From Coffea arabica (lineage: Eukaryota > Streptophyta > Magnoliopsida > Gentianales > Rubiaceae), in NCBI RefSeq assembly GCF_036785885.1, contig NC_092324.1, forward strand, positions 33,469,001 through 33,533,000: a DNA stretch of 64,000 nucleotides. Reading direction: 5' to 3'. The notes under the pieces were generated by a model that was not told the DNA's origin, did not search any database, and saw only the letters and a list, made by a program, of their open reading frames with translations. Every line of letters starts with the position of its first letter. Positions within the stretch are counted from its first letter, which is position 1. The position numbers and the translations under genes were made by a program. Below, piece after piece: positions 44,619-54,349 of this stretch.

Positions 44619-45636
44619 TCGCTGGACAAATTGAAATACATCGACCTGAGCTATTCCCAGAAGTTAATAAGGACGCCAGATTTCACAGGGATACCTAATC
44701 TCGAGAGATTGATCCTTGAAGGTTGTTCAAGTCTTGCTGAGATACACCCTTCAATTGAGCACCTTACAAGCCTTGTTTTGTTGAATCTAAGGGGCTGTGA
44801 AAGTCTCGCAAGTCTGCCAAGTGGCCTCTGCAGATTGAAATGTCTTGAAACTCTTATTCTTTCTGGCTGCTCAAAACTTGCCAAGTTACCAGAAGAGCTA
44901 GGGCATGTAATGAGCTTAGAAGAGCTTTATGTTGATGGAACTGCCATCTCCAATCCACCATCCTCAATCGTACTTTTGAAAAACGTGAAAACATTTGTGA
45001 AGTGATGTATGTTTGGATAAGAGTTTATTTGCATGATTTATTTGAGATAATTACTGTAGCACTTTTTGTGATGTGATGTATATGAGATAAAAACGTAGTT
45101 GAAATTTGTGAAGTAAATTTTTTTATTTGAAATCAAGCCAATCCAAACAAACTCAAGCAATGACATCTCGTAAATGTAGAGCATCCTTGCCCTCTTGGTT
45201 TCTGGGTCAAAAAAGTCAAGATTCAACTGGCTTGGTTTTTCCATCTGTTTCAGGATTAAATTCCCTAGCAAAACTAGATCTTAGTTACTACAATCTGTCA
45301 GACGAAGGATTACCTTGCGATTTAGGGAGCTTATCCTCCCTAGTAGAATTAAATCTTGGCAAGAACAACTTTACTAGTATCTCTGCTGCAGGTATCAAGA
45401 ACCTCAGTCACCTTCGAATCCTTGAATTAGTTGGCTGCAAGAGACTTGAGAAACTTCCAGAGCTTCCACTTTGTATAGAACAAGTGTATGCAGATGATTG
45501 TACATCATTGCAGAGTGCAACTGATCTGACAAACCATGGGAGGTTATGCAGGGTTTCATTCTATAATTGTTTCAAGCTGCTTCAGGATGAACAAACTTCC
45601 AGCATGATATATGCAACCTGGAATCACATGCGGAAG
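44619..45636 (+). pseudogene. TNL2 LRR exon, shortened and MITE-split
   Basis: Compared with TNL1 it lacks 210 bp in frame (the join lies at about 44750, where a His-Pro-Ser block is followed at once by Ile-Glu-His-Leu). The frame stops at TGA 45003-45005, next to a MITE (45010-45149). Beyond the MITE the LRR frame resumes near 45160 and runs to the donor AAG/GTATTT at 45636. The short TNL-type stretch present in TNL1 at 37350-37375 has been replaced at the MITE junction. Confidence 0.85.
45010..45149. mobile_element. MITE, GTTTGGA family, copy in the TNL2 LRR exon
   Basis: Inverted ends TGTTTGGATAAGAG and CAATCCAAACA, with interior ATAATTACTGTAGCACTTTTT. Related to 40278, 49648 and 51100 but a separate insertion. 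TNL1 and TNL3 have no element here. A clean target duplication is not visible, and the flanking LRR sequence is altered. Confidence 0.85.
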
Positions 45637-45783
45637 GTATTTTCTTTTTTACAATATACATACCAACTCTCGGCGTCCACAAAAAACTTTTTGAGACAGA
45701 GGGACTACTAGTTTAGATGTGCTTCACAAACTAAAACTTTTTGTTATGTTACTGAGAGAGAGGCCTAATTTCTTGCTGTGTAG

Positions 45784-46164
45784 GAATTTCCACCTGTAGA
45801 AAATGGCGTGGTAGGTTGTAGCATTAGCATCTGTCTTCCTGGAGGGAGCATTCCATCCTGGTTCACCTACCAGAATTCAGGGCCTTCAATAACAGTTAAA
45901 CTTCCTCCAAATTGGTACAACGATGAGTTCATGGGATTCGCAGTTTGTGGTGTTTTTGATTTGATAACGACCCCATATTTTTTGAGAACAACATGGCGTG
46001 ATCTTCTACAGAAAGTTAAAGGTTTTTCTTTCTGGTTTACTCCCGTAGATCAGGAGATGAAGCGCTATCGCCACCTATTCAAACTAGGTTATTTAGGAAC
46101 TGAAAACATTGATTCAGAACTGAAAAAGGAATGCAAGACTATCAAAGTGGGACGGAGGGAGTAG
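45784..46164 (+). pseudogene. TNL2 C-JID exon, C-terminally truncated
   Basis: The acceptor TGTGTAG precedes it. It carries the same Ile-Cys-Leu-Pro-Gly-Gly-Ser-Ile-Pro-Ser-Trp-Phe hallmark as TNL1 and the Leu-Pro-Pro-Asn-Trp block. The last residues are encoded by sequence matching the terminus of a Stowaway-type MITE, whose terminal TA supplies the stop codon TAG at 46162-46164. About 45 residues of the TNL1 domain are missing. Confidence 0.82.
46130..46163. mobile_element. Terminus of a Stowaway-type MITE
   Basis: On the minus strand it reads TACTCCCTCCGTCCCACTTT followed by GATAGTC, the well-known Stowaway end. The other end is absent, so this is a remnant left after rearrangement. Confidence 0.7.
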
Positions 46165-46274
46165 TTTAAACATTGTTTAGAAGTTTCCAATAATGTTATT
46201 TATTTCCATTTTTTGTTTAAACATTTGTGGTGTATAAATATGCATAGCATTTGGGCTATTGTAATCAAACTGTT
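46165..46274. other. TNL2 3' flank
   Basis: Matches the TNL1 3' flank (39168 onward). The similarity continues to about 46320, overlapping the end of the EDR2-like frame. Confidence 0.7.
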
Positions 46275-49200
46275 TTATAAAATAAACTCTCTTCTATCTT
46301 GGGAAGTGTTCGCAGCCCAAACAGCGTACGCAGCACAAATTTCCATTATTGCTGCGTTCTTCAGCCTGGACTTTACTTTACTACAGTTACTATTACAGCT
46401 ACTACCATTCGGGTGCCCACTATGATTCCCCCTCTTAAACGACACCGCACTGCTACTATTCTCCACGTGAGTAGCTGACGACATCTCCATTTGACAAATC
46501 CTCACCGCCCCGAACAGCTTTTCCGGCAGCTCATCTTCCGACTGTGCCTCCACCAAAAACCCCATGTCAATCGTGACCGCCGTGACGTACCCCAATGCCA
46601 AGTGCAAAATCGTGCTTGCGATTGCCGAGCTTCCGGTATCCACGTCGATTTGGAGGTAATTATTGCCCACAAAATAATTGCACTTGAGCGCTTTTCCCAG
46701 TAAACAGGTGGCATAATTCCCGACGGTGGCTTTCACAATCCATGGGCCCTTGACCATCCGATTCACGATCTTGAACCGGCTGTTCCGGAAATAATCGTCA
46801 CCGTGGACGAACCCGTAGAGGAGAGAGCCCGGTTGGAGGCCTTCGTCTTCCTTAGTGGCGAAGTAGAATGTGACAGCCCCACCTCACCCCACTAAGGCGA
46901 ACCAAAGGGTTCGGCAGACCGCCTGTTCAGCTCTCGCCGGGACTCAGTCGTTCACTACAGTTCTCAAATAAATTACAATATAAGTCTCAAATATATATCA
47001 GATGTTCCACAAATTTACATATCATAAGCGAAGTATCCACGCTTAGAATTAGTTTCCGCTTCATACATCCATGCGATCCTTAATATCAACTATTATACAG
47101 GAGGAAATTCAAAATTCAAAGTACACAAACATCCACTTTAATTCCAAATCTAAACTGTACAAGATATAAGCCATCCAGCCAAGTGAATAAGTACTACAAG
47201 CCTTTCCTTCACCACGAGCCCTGTGGAGGGGAATAAAATAGTTTTGGGGTGAGCTAGAAACTCAGTGAGTAACCAATAAAATCAGTAATCAAATATATTT
47301 TACAATCGTTCATTTCAATGATGTCATGAATCAGTAATCAAATGTACGTTTATTGCTCTCATGAGCCAGTGAAATCATTGTACTTAAACACCCAACGCTC
47401 AAATAGATTACTTAACGTTAAACAATAAGGGGGAGCAACGTTGGTGCTCTAGATCATGTCATGAACAATAAACAGGAGTGGAGACGTTGGTGTTCAGCAC
47501 AAGACTCTTCAAGAACTCATTTAAACCAAATCATGTCATGAACTCACATGCGCGCACACATGATATGCAGTCGAGTAAATAATGCAAGAAACATTTCAAA
47601 AGTACTTTGGAAACAGTTTAGGGTCACTCACCTCCATGGCTCAGAAACCATCAATCATATATCATTACCTTACCCGAGTCCAAGCCCTAAATCACAAACT
47701 CAAAGCAATCATACATTCTCAAAGTTCAGATAGCATTTCCCCATAAATGCTTCATTTCCAACCTACAAATTTTACCAATCACACATACGATTAATAAGCA
47801 ATAAAATATATCCAATTAGGCCACAATATCCCTCAATCAAAGCTAATTAGAAGCTTAAGAGCCACCATTAGAAAAACCCCCAATTAAACTCTAGAAACCG
47901 GAATTCATTCCCTCAAGCGTAAATTTTCCGCAACGATCGCAGTTAACGTATAAAAATTTCGTTTAACACCTTTCGGCACAATATCCATAACTGAAGCTAC
48001 CCTTATCGGATTGAAACAAATCTTATGGCATTTCGAAGCCAAGACATATACCTACATTCCTTATGAAGACCTCCAAGGCCAAATCATGCATTTTCATGAT
48101 AAAAAATGGAAATTTCCACGAAAACAGAAATCTGGGCGCGGAACAGGGTTCATGGGCAGTCAAGGGTATTTTGGTCATTTTACATGATACAGTACTCGGA
48201 TCGAGCTGAAATTTTGTAGGAAGCTAGTTAACACCATTTTCTACAACTTTCATGTTTTAACCTAAGCCTTATTCGGCCTCTAACATGCTCGAATAAATCC
48301 GGTCAGAACAGGGCAAATGTAAACCCTAAACCTGGAATTTCCGCACAAAAGTGAAATTTTCTGCAACCAATCGTAACTAACATATACAAGATTCATTTTA
48401 CACCATTACAAGCCATCACACCATGATTAAACCATAATCATCATATAAAACAGAAAAATAACAATAATAAATCAAAATCCATCAAACCTTCACTTCCAAC
48501 CATAAGCAAACCATAATCACACCATATGTCATCATATTAAACCACTAAAGCCACCAATTGAACATTATCAAAGCCAAAAGGAATAATTCTTAACAACTCA
48601 CCTTGTAACCTCAAGACAACAAGCAACTTAGCACCTTTGCTTCTCAAACCACTTCACCACTCACCTTAATCCTACCAAGAGAAAGGTTTTTATGGAGCAA
48701 ATCAAAGTTTTAACGGTTGGTTTGTGAGACCAAGGCAAGAAATGGAGGAAATAAGTTGAGAGCTTTCTTTTCTTTTCTTGTTGAGAGGGCCGGCCAAAGG
48801 AGCTAAAAATGAAGAAATATTTTGATCAAAATTAGCTTTAAGAAGGTAAAAATATCTTGTTCAAAAGTCCAAGGGTGAATTGAATGGTGACACTTGTCAC
48901 CTTTTGCTTAAAGCTTATCTCTTTGTCTCTCTAATACTAATCCATATAGGTAACTTCTAATTATCTCTTAGCACCTTGTAAAATAATATCACTTAATACA
49001 AAACTCCAACAAGTTGTCAAAAATTTATCGCATTTACCGCACTAGCGGGTCCCACGTCCATAATACACTTCAAACTTAACGTGGACTAACTTGTATCAAG
49101 GAAATGATTTGAAAACTATATTCCCTTATAAAAATGTATAAGAAATTAATATATTGAAGAAAGGTATAAAATTATAGACAAGGAAACAAAAGAAAGTCTC

Positions 49201-49640
49201 GAAAATATATAAAAATTTTCGAGTTCTCGCACTCATTCTTTCGGGGCGTCACATAGAATATTGCGCTGTGGTGGTCCCGGCCGGGGACTTGGAGATTGAC
49301 AGCTACGAGGAAAGTTTTCAGACTCTTTCCTTGAAGATTGGAGGATTTGAGTAAGTTCATGACTCGGTTATCCTGTCGTGCGAGGACATGGTCCAGCTTG
49401 GCGTTGGATCGGAGCCAATCGACGCTGGCAGGTTGGAGAAGCCACGGTCTGGAGGGAAATTTTGTCCTTTTAGTCACGTAGTTGGGTCCACGGAGAGAGA
49501 ATAAATCACCTGGAGGTGAAGCCCAGCCGTTGGATCCAGTGTGGAGATCTACGTGCTTTAAGGATCCGCGGTTGATGGCTTCTTGTGTGGCGGCAACGGT
49601 GGTGGAGCTCCGGTGGCTGTGGTGGTGATGGTGGTGTTTT
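46275..49640 (-). pseudogene. Fragment of an EDR2-like (DUF1336/EDR2_C) gene, split by a solo LTR
   Basis: On the minus strand 49640-49254 and 46868-46275 form one continuous frame once the solo LTR and one copy of its TAGAA duplication are set aside. The product is the C-terminal EDR2_C domain. It shows Gly-Trp-Ala-Ser-Pro-Pro-Gly-Asp near the start, then Val-Asn-Leu-Gln-Val-Pro-Gly-Arg-Asp, Lys-Gly-Pro-Trp-Ile-Val-Lys-Ala, Leu-Leu-Gly-Lys-Ala-Leu, Ile-Asp-Val-Asp-Thr-Gly-Ser-Ser and Phe-Leu-Val-Glu-Ala-Gln. Arabidopsis EDR2 is a START/PH protein that restrains powdery-mildew-induced cell death. Here the N-terminal START/PH part is missing, cut at a MITE (49648), and the last 20 or so residues run into TNL2-type flank. 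About 327 codons lack introns, which hints at a retrocopy if the parent has introns here. Confidence 0.88.
46869..49253 (-). mobile_element. Solo LTR (2385 bp), chromovirus type, inside the EDR2-like fragment
   Basis: Starts TGTGACAGCCCC, ends GGGGCGTCACA, and is flanked by the perfect duplication TAGAA (46864-46868 and 49254-49258). The first 100 bp resemble the LTR start at 3387 (shared CTAAGGCGAACC and CTCTCGCC blocks), pointing to a related but distinct chromovirus family in probable minus orientation. No internal region is present, so the element was reduced by recombination between its LTRs. I see no genes within it. Confidence 0.9.
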
Positions 49641-49647
49641 TGCTTCT

Positions 49648-49822
49648 GTTGGATAGGAGATTATTTAAAATAATTATGATAGTATTTTTTGTAATACAAC
49701 GTATATGAGATAAAAAAATAATTAAAAAATAAAAAAATACGTTAGAATTTGTGTTTATAATGTATTTGTGTGTATAATGTAAGTAAATTATTATTTTTTT
49801 CAAATCATTCCTATCCAAACAA
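49648..49822. mobile_element. MITE, GTTTGGA family, diverged copy
   Basis: Ends GTTGGATAGGAG and CCTATCCAAAC, with interior ATAATTATGATAGTATTTTTT. It marks the break between the EDR2-like fragment and the TNL3 promoter side. Confidence 0.75.
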
Positions 49823-49895
49823 CTTCGAACACTCCTAAATGGACTTTCCTAGATAGACGTGGGAAGTTTTCTTGAGCAAGAAATGAGAAACATTA

Positions 49896-50385
49896 ATTGC
49901 CTCTTCTTCTTCTTCTTCTTCTCCTTCCGCTCCTAAATGGACTTATGATGCTTTCTTGTGCTTTTGGGGTGAAGATGTCCGAAAGAGCTTTGTCTACTTC
50001 CTCTACAGTGCTCTGCAACAAAAGGGAATTTACACCTTCAAAGACGATGTAAAGCTTGAAAGAGGAAGACCCATTTCACCTGCATTAGGCCAACCTATTA
50101 AAGAGTCAAGAATTGCAGTTATCATTTACGCCAACCTGCTTCTTCATGGTGTCTGGATGAGCTTGCAGAGATCATTGATTGCAACCACAAGTTAGGACAA
50201 ATTATTCCGCCGGTATTTTACTATGTGGATCCATTTGTAGAGAGAAAACAGAAAGGCAGTTTTGGTAAAGCTTTTGTCAAACATGAAGATGAAGCAGAGG
50301 ACAAGGAAAGGGTTCAAAAGTGGAGGGCAGCTCTTGCTGAAGCTTCTTCTACTTCTGGCTGGGATGTTCCCAAAACTGCCAATGG
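49896..50385 (+). pseudogene. TNL3 TIR exon: lost start and frameshift
   Basis: The frame opens with a poly-Ser stretch, then Lys-Trp-Thr-Tyr-Asp-Ala-Phe-Leu-Cys-Phe-Trp-Gly-Glu-Asp, the first TIR motif (usually Phe-Leu-Ser-Phe-Arg-Gly-Glu-Asp). Next come Gly-Ile-x-Thr-Phe-Lys-Asp-Asp and Glu-Ser-Arg-Ile-Ala-Val. A 1-base shift near 50133 moves the downstream motif Trp-Cys-Leu-Asp-Glu-Leu, with the Glu region that is catalytic in NADase TIRs, into another frame. That frame runs on to Asp-Val-Pro-Lys-Thr-Ala-Asn-Gly and the donor GG/GTAAAG. ATT stands where other TNLs have ATG-GCC-TCT. Confidence 0.86.
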
Positions 50386-51099
50386 GTAAAGTCACTAGCT
50401 TTCTTCTTTAAAAATTTGAACTAGCATCCCTTCTTTTTGGGCCAATAGCTCGCTATTTGGTTATGATTTTTTAATTGCAATAAGGTGTTAGATTTTTTTT
50501 TTGTTTGGTATTTTTTTCCTCTAGGTCATCGATCCTTTTGTTGGTGAACTTTTCCTGGTTCACTCCTCTCTCAATTTGGTGGTTTTAGGTGAAGTGTTAA
50601 TGATCTTGGTTAAAAGAAATTAGATCTGAGTTTGACTTGACCAATCCCATGATTCCGATACTGCTACTGATCCATAAATCAAGCACCGCAGAGGATACAT
50701 ATATATATATATATATATAGACTCTCACATACACACACATTTTTCCTCCAAGTATTCAATTTTCTCAATGTGGTTGGGAAAGCAGAAAAAAATAAAAGTT
50801 CTGTACCATTAACTGATAAATAACTACATCGATTTTTCTATGAAACCAATAATGTGTGTCTCAGAAAAAGACAAAATTGTACACAGGGTTCAGCAATAAA
50901 GAATAGTGACAACCACAAAAATGTTTGGTATCTTGTCTTTTCGATTGGTGCTAGTTCCAACTTGAAATTGATCACCTGTTTTCATGCAAACTACTGGTAA
51001 TGGAGCTCAGAGGCATGGATAATTGTTTCTAGTTTTCGTCAGAAGTATAATCTATTACCATGAAGTGTCTAACGCCTGAAATTTTCCCAAAGCAGTAAA

Positions 51100-51261
51100 G
51101 TGTTTGGACAGGAGTTTATTTGAATAATTTATTTGAGATAATTACTGTAACATTTTTTGTGATGTGACGTATGTGAGATAAAAAGATGATTGGAAAGATA
51201 AAAAGGTGATTGGAATTTATAAAGCAAATTATTTTATTTCAAATTTTCTCAATCCAAACAC
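51100..51261. mobile_element. MITE, GTTTGGA family, in TNL3 intron 1
   Basis: Ends GTGTTTGGACAGGAGTTTATT and CAATCCAAACACA. The same insertion as 40278-40439. Confidence 0.85.
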
Positions 51262-51372
51262 ATTTGTTTTTTTTTTTGGTTGAATTTTTGTTACATGCAT
51301 TGGCACGTTTTCAGAGAACGTACTCTATACTTGCTTGTCACACCTGAATTTCTGTAGCACCTCATTTTGTGT

Positions 51373-51609
51373 GGAAGAGGGGCGGGAACGGTTCCTAGCG
51401 GTTCACGGCTAAGATTTGGCCAAAAAATATTGTACGATCCAAATTTCACCTTGAATCTCGATTTTAACAACATATGTGGGACTTACAAAATTTTATTCTA
51501 AAGTTACACGTTGTTGAAAGTAAGTTATACCATATGCAAACAAAGTTACGCCGTGCGTAAAATGTACATAATTGCTAGGAACGGTTGCAACCGTTACTGC
51601 CCCTGGTCC
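51373..51609. mobile_element. Mutator-type MITE (237 bp) in TNL3 intron 1
   Basis: Perfect 9-bp target duplication ATTTTGTGT (51364-51372 and 51610-51618). The ends GGAAGAGGGGCGGGAACGG and CCGTTACTGCCCCTGGTCC form an imperfect TIR. TNL2 near 42055 has an empty site. A 9-bp duplication indicates a Mutator-like origin. Confidence 0.87.
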
Positions 51610-52896
51610 ATTTTGTGTTTTGTGGGATGTATGTCAATAAAATTGCCATGAGTTTTAACATTCTCAATGAACCGAGCAAAATTATTGTTTTATCATCATT
51701 TTTTTTAAAAAAATTAAACGTATCTCTTTTTTAGCTTGCATTTTAAGCTGACATGTTGTTCCAAACTTTAGCTCTGCATATAATCAAAATTAGTATCATG
51801 TGAATATATTCATGCTTTCACTCTGGCAGAATTTGGCTAGTGTTCTGTTCAACTTTTCATTTTAGTTTTAGAAGGATCCTTGCCTTTCATTTCTTTCTAA
51901 TTAGATAGGTATAAGGTTATGAAACAGAAATGAAGAAATAACTAATTCTGACCTAAACATTTTCTGTACTTTCATTGATGTCTGCATTCCTATTAGGAGT
52001 TAATTAATTGTAATTGTACACAAAAGAAGATAAGTAGCAACCAGGTGACTCAAGTCCGATTGTCATATCATGTCAAACTTAGGCTGCCAAAAAATCGAAT
52101 CCTTCTCATTTTACTACATGAAATTGTTTTAAGAACTTAGTAAGTCACGCGTAATGAGCAATAAGACCATATTTGACCCCTAAACCAGTGCATAATGAGT
52201 AAGTCAAAAACTGTTCTTCTGTATTCTTCAACAGGTCAAACACTATCATCTGTCATCCTTGATCTTTATCAGTATACAATTGTTGTCTTTGTGAACGTTT
52301 CTTTCCCATGAGTTCTCACTTTCATTTCAATTTTGGGAAGGTTTCATCCATGCTATCTTCTCTTCTGCATTTGACATGTTTCCGACAATTTTTTTTTGTT
52401 TGTCTTCCTTTATAAATTTTCTTATTGTCACCTCTTCTCCGCAATGATTTTTCCCACAAAAACAAATAAAAACTGTGTTTCATTTATTACAGTCCTGTTA
52501 CTTTATTTACCACCCTTAGTAGTCTTTGTCTCGTTGATATCTGTTCATCCATTTATCAATTTTCCAAGGAACATGTTTTTCTGCTTTCCATGTACTGGTA
52601 TTTTACTAGTAGCATCCTCAATCCTTGTGATTCCGAGGCCACCATAAGTATTGTATCAAAAATAAATATTGATAACGTATAAATGATGACAAACAATGAT
52701 GTTGCTTAGTACTCCAGCATACATTACATTGAAGTATCTATCTATCATGTTGGGGTATCTGCTCTGTAGGAGCATTTATTAGTGTTTCTTCCAAATGAGC
52801 ATTTGTTAGATGTATCTATTTTGAGAATATGGTTGATAAATGCATCTCCTCTTGCATGATTTTTTGTCACCTTTTATTTTCCCTTTTCATGCATTG

Positions 52897-53119
52897 GCAT
52901 GAGTCTAAATGCATCCAAGAAATTCTCGAAGATGTGATGGCTAAATTGGGAAGAATCGTAGCAATTGAAGAAAAAAACCAAGTCGGCATTAATTCTCGAG
53001 TTCATAAAGTAAATGCATTGCTGAATTTGATGGGGTACACTTCCTGGGGATTTGGGGAATGAGTGGAGTAGGTAAAACAACCATAGCAAGGCTCCAGAAG
53101 AGCCAGGAAAACACAGCAG
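52897..53119 (+). pseudogene. TNL3 NB-ARC stub with large internal deletion
   Basis: The exon begins His-Glu-Ser-Lys-Cys-Ile-Gln-Glu as in the other copies and reaches the P-loop Met-Ser-Gly-Val-Gly-Lys-Thr-Thr (53059-53082) after a local frame break. Then Ala-Arg is joined directly to the sequence Pro-Glu-Glu-Pro-Gly-Lys-His-Ser that normally follows the MHD motif. The join at about 53090 carries AAGG microhomology. Kinase-2, RNBS-B, GLPL and MHD are all absent. Confidence 0.88.
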
Positions 53120-53223
53120 GTAAATGATCTTCCACTTCTAAGTTAATCTCATTCCACCAAGAAGAACGTTTCAATTATATATCTCGAATATGTTTCTCCT
53201 CCATCTAACATGTTTCCTGGCAG

Positions 53224-53491
53224 GCGACAGAGATTGTTGTGGGCATGTGGTTGGACTTTTCTACCCCAAAAGAATTAAGAATGAAGCCTTTGAAAAGGTG
53301 AAGAAACTAAGGCTACTCAAAATCAATAATGCTTGTGTTTCTCGCAGCCCAAATTGCATACCGAATGAGATACAGTGGCTTAACTGGCATGGATACCCTT
53401 CAAAATCCCTTCAGAGAGTTTCCAACATGAAAAACTTGTAGGACTCAAGCTACAGTATAGCCACGTCATTCAATTATGGAAGGGGATAAAG
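53224..53491 (+). pseudogene. TNL3 linker exon, frameshifted
   Basis: 268 bp against 276 bp in TNL1 and TNL2. A 7-bp deletion near 53271 and a 1-bp deletion near 53411 account for the difference, and each breaks the frame. Confidence 0.86.
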
Positions 53492-53612
53492 GTACCATAT
53501 TGAACTCGGATTTACTGTTGTTTCCTAGTGAATCTTGCTTGAACCCATATGATGTCTTTTCTTTTTCCCTTTTTCCTGCCATTTCTTCATTTTGCCAAAA
53601 ACCTTCTGACAG

Positions 53613-54349
53613 TTGCTGGACAAATTGAAATACATCAACCTTAGCTATTCCCAGAAGTTAATAAGGACCCCAGATTTCACAGGGATACCTAATCTTGAGA
53701 GATTGATCCTTGAAGATTGTTCAAGTCTTACTGAGATACATCCGTCAGCTGGCTATCTGAAAAGGCTCCAACTATTCAATCTGAGGAACTGCACAAGTCT
53801 AAGGAGCCTTCCAAAACAAATTATCTTAGAAAGTCTCGAAGTAATGGTTCTCTCAGGATGTTCAAAAGTTGGGGAATTTCCGAAAATCTTGGGTGCTATG
53901 GATCATTCAAAAGCTGTGTATTTGGAAGCTACTGCCATAAAAGAACTACCACCATCAATTGAGCACCTTACAAGCCTTGTTTTGTTGAATCTAAGCTACT
54001 GTAAAAGTCTCACAAGTCTGCCAAGTAGCCTTTGCAGATTGAAATGTCTTAAATCTCTTATTCTTTCTGGCTGCTCAAAACTTGATGAGTTACCAGAAGA
54101 GCTAGGACATGCACTGAGCTTAAAAGAGCTTTATGTTGATGGAACTGCCAGAAGAGCTTTATGCACTGAGCTATCGTACATTTGAAAAACCTGAAAACAT
54201 TGTCTTTCAGAGGATGTAAAGGAATGGCATCTTGTATATGGAGAGCATTCTTGCCTTCTTGGTTGCTGGGTCAAAAAAGTCGAACATTCAGTGGGCTTGG
54301 TTTTTCCATCTGTTTCAGGATTAAATTCCCTAGCAAAACTAGATCTTAG
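53613..54349 (+). pseudogene. TNL3 LRR exon, cut by a retrotransposon
   Basis: Opens with Leu-Asp-Lys-Leu-Lys-Tyr-Ile-Asn-Leu-Ser and keeps the LRR block missing from TNL2, showing that the TNL2 deletion is derived. The frame stops at 54183-54185 after a rearranged stretch (Gly-Thr-Ala-Arg-Arg-Ala-Leu). LRR coding sequence then continues to Ala-Lys-Leu-Asp-Leu-Ser at 54349, where a Tat-lineage LTR begins. Confidence 0.87.

Larger units (their letters stand above)
40771..46164 (+). pseudogene. TNL2: broken TIR-NBS-LRR copy
   Basis: Only the 3' third of the TIR exon remains (about 40773-40928). Intron 1 (40929-43013) holds a solo LTR. The NB-ARC exon is 43014-44092, the linker exon 44221-44496, the LRR exon 44619-45636 and the C-JID exon 45784-46164. 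Lesions: loss of most of the TIR; an 8-bp deletion at about 43163 that puts the P-loop out of frame with the preceding segment (this exon is 1079 bp against 1087 bp in TNL1); an in-frame 210-bp LRR deletion; a MITE in the LRR exon with a stop at 45003-45005; and a C-terminus that ends within a Stowaway-like terminus. From 43175 the NB-ARC is open, but the whole gene cannot make a TNL receptor. Confidence 0.88.
49887..54349 (+). pseudogene. TNL3: heavily degraded TIR-NBS-LRR copy
   Basis: Exon remnants: TIR 49896-50385, NB-ARC stub 52897-53119, linker 53224-53491, LRR 53613-54349. Lesions in order: the expected start codon is ATT at 49896-49898, with TGA upstream in frame; a frameshift near 50133 in the TIR; the intron 1 acceptor is TG instead of AG at 52895-52896; about 850 bp of NB-ARC are deleted; 7-bp and 1-bp deletions in the linker exon; rearrangement near 54149; and a Tat-lineage retrotransposon at 54350 in the LRR exon. 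The remaining LRR and C-JID parts presumably lie beyond the window, on the far side of that element. It is a clear pseudogene and the most decayed of the three. Confidence 0.88.
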
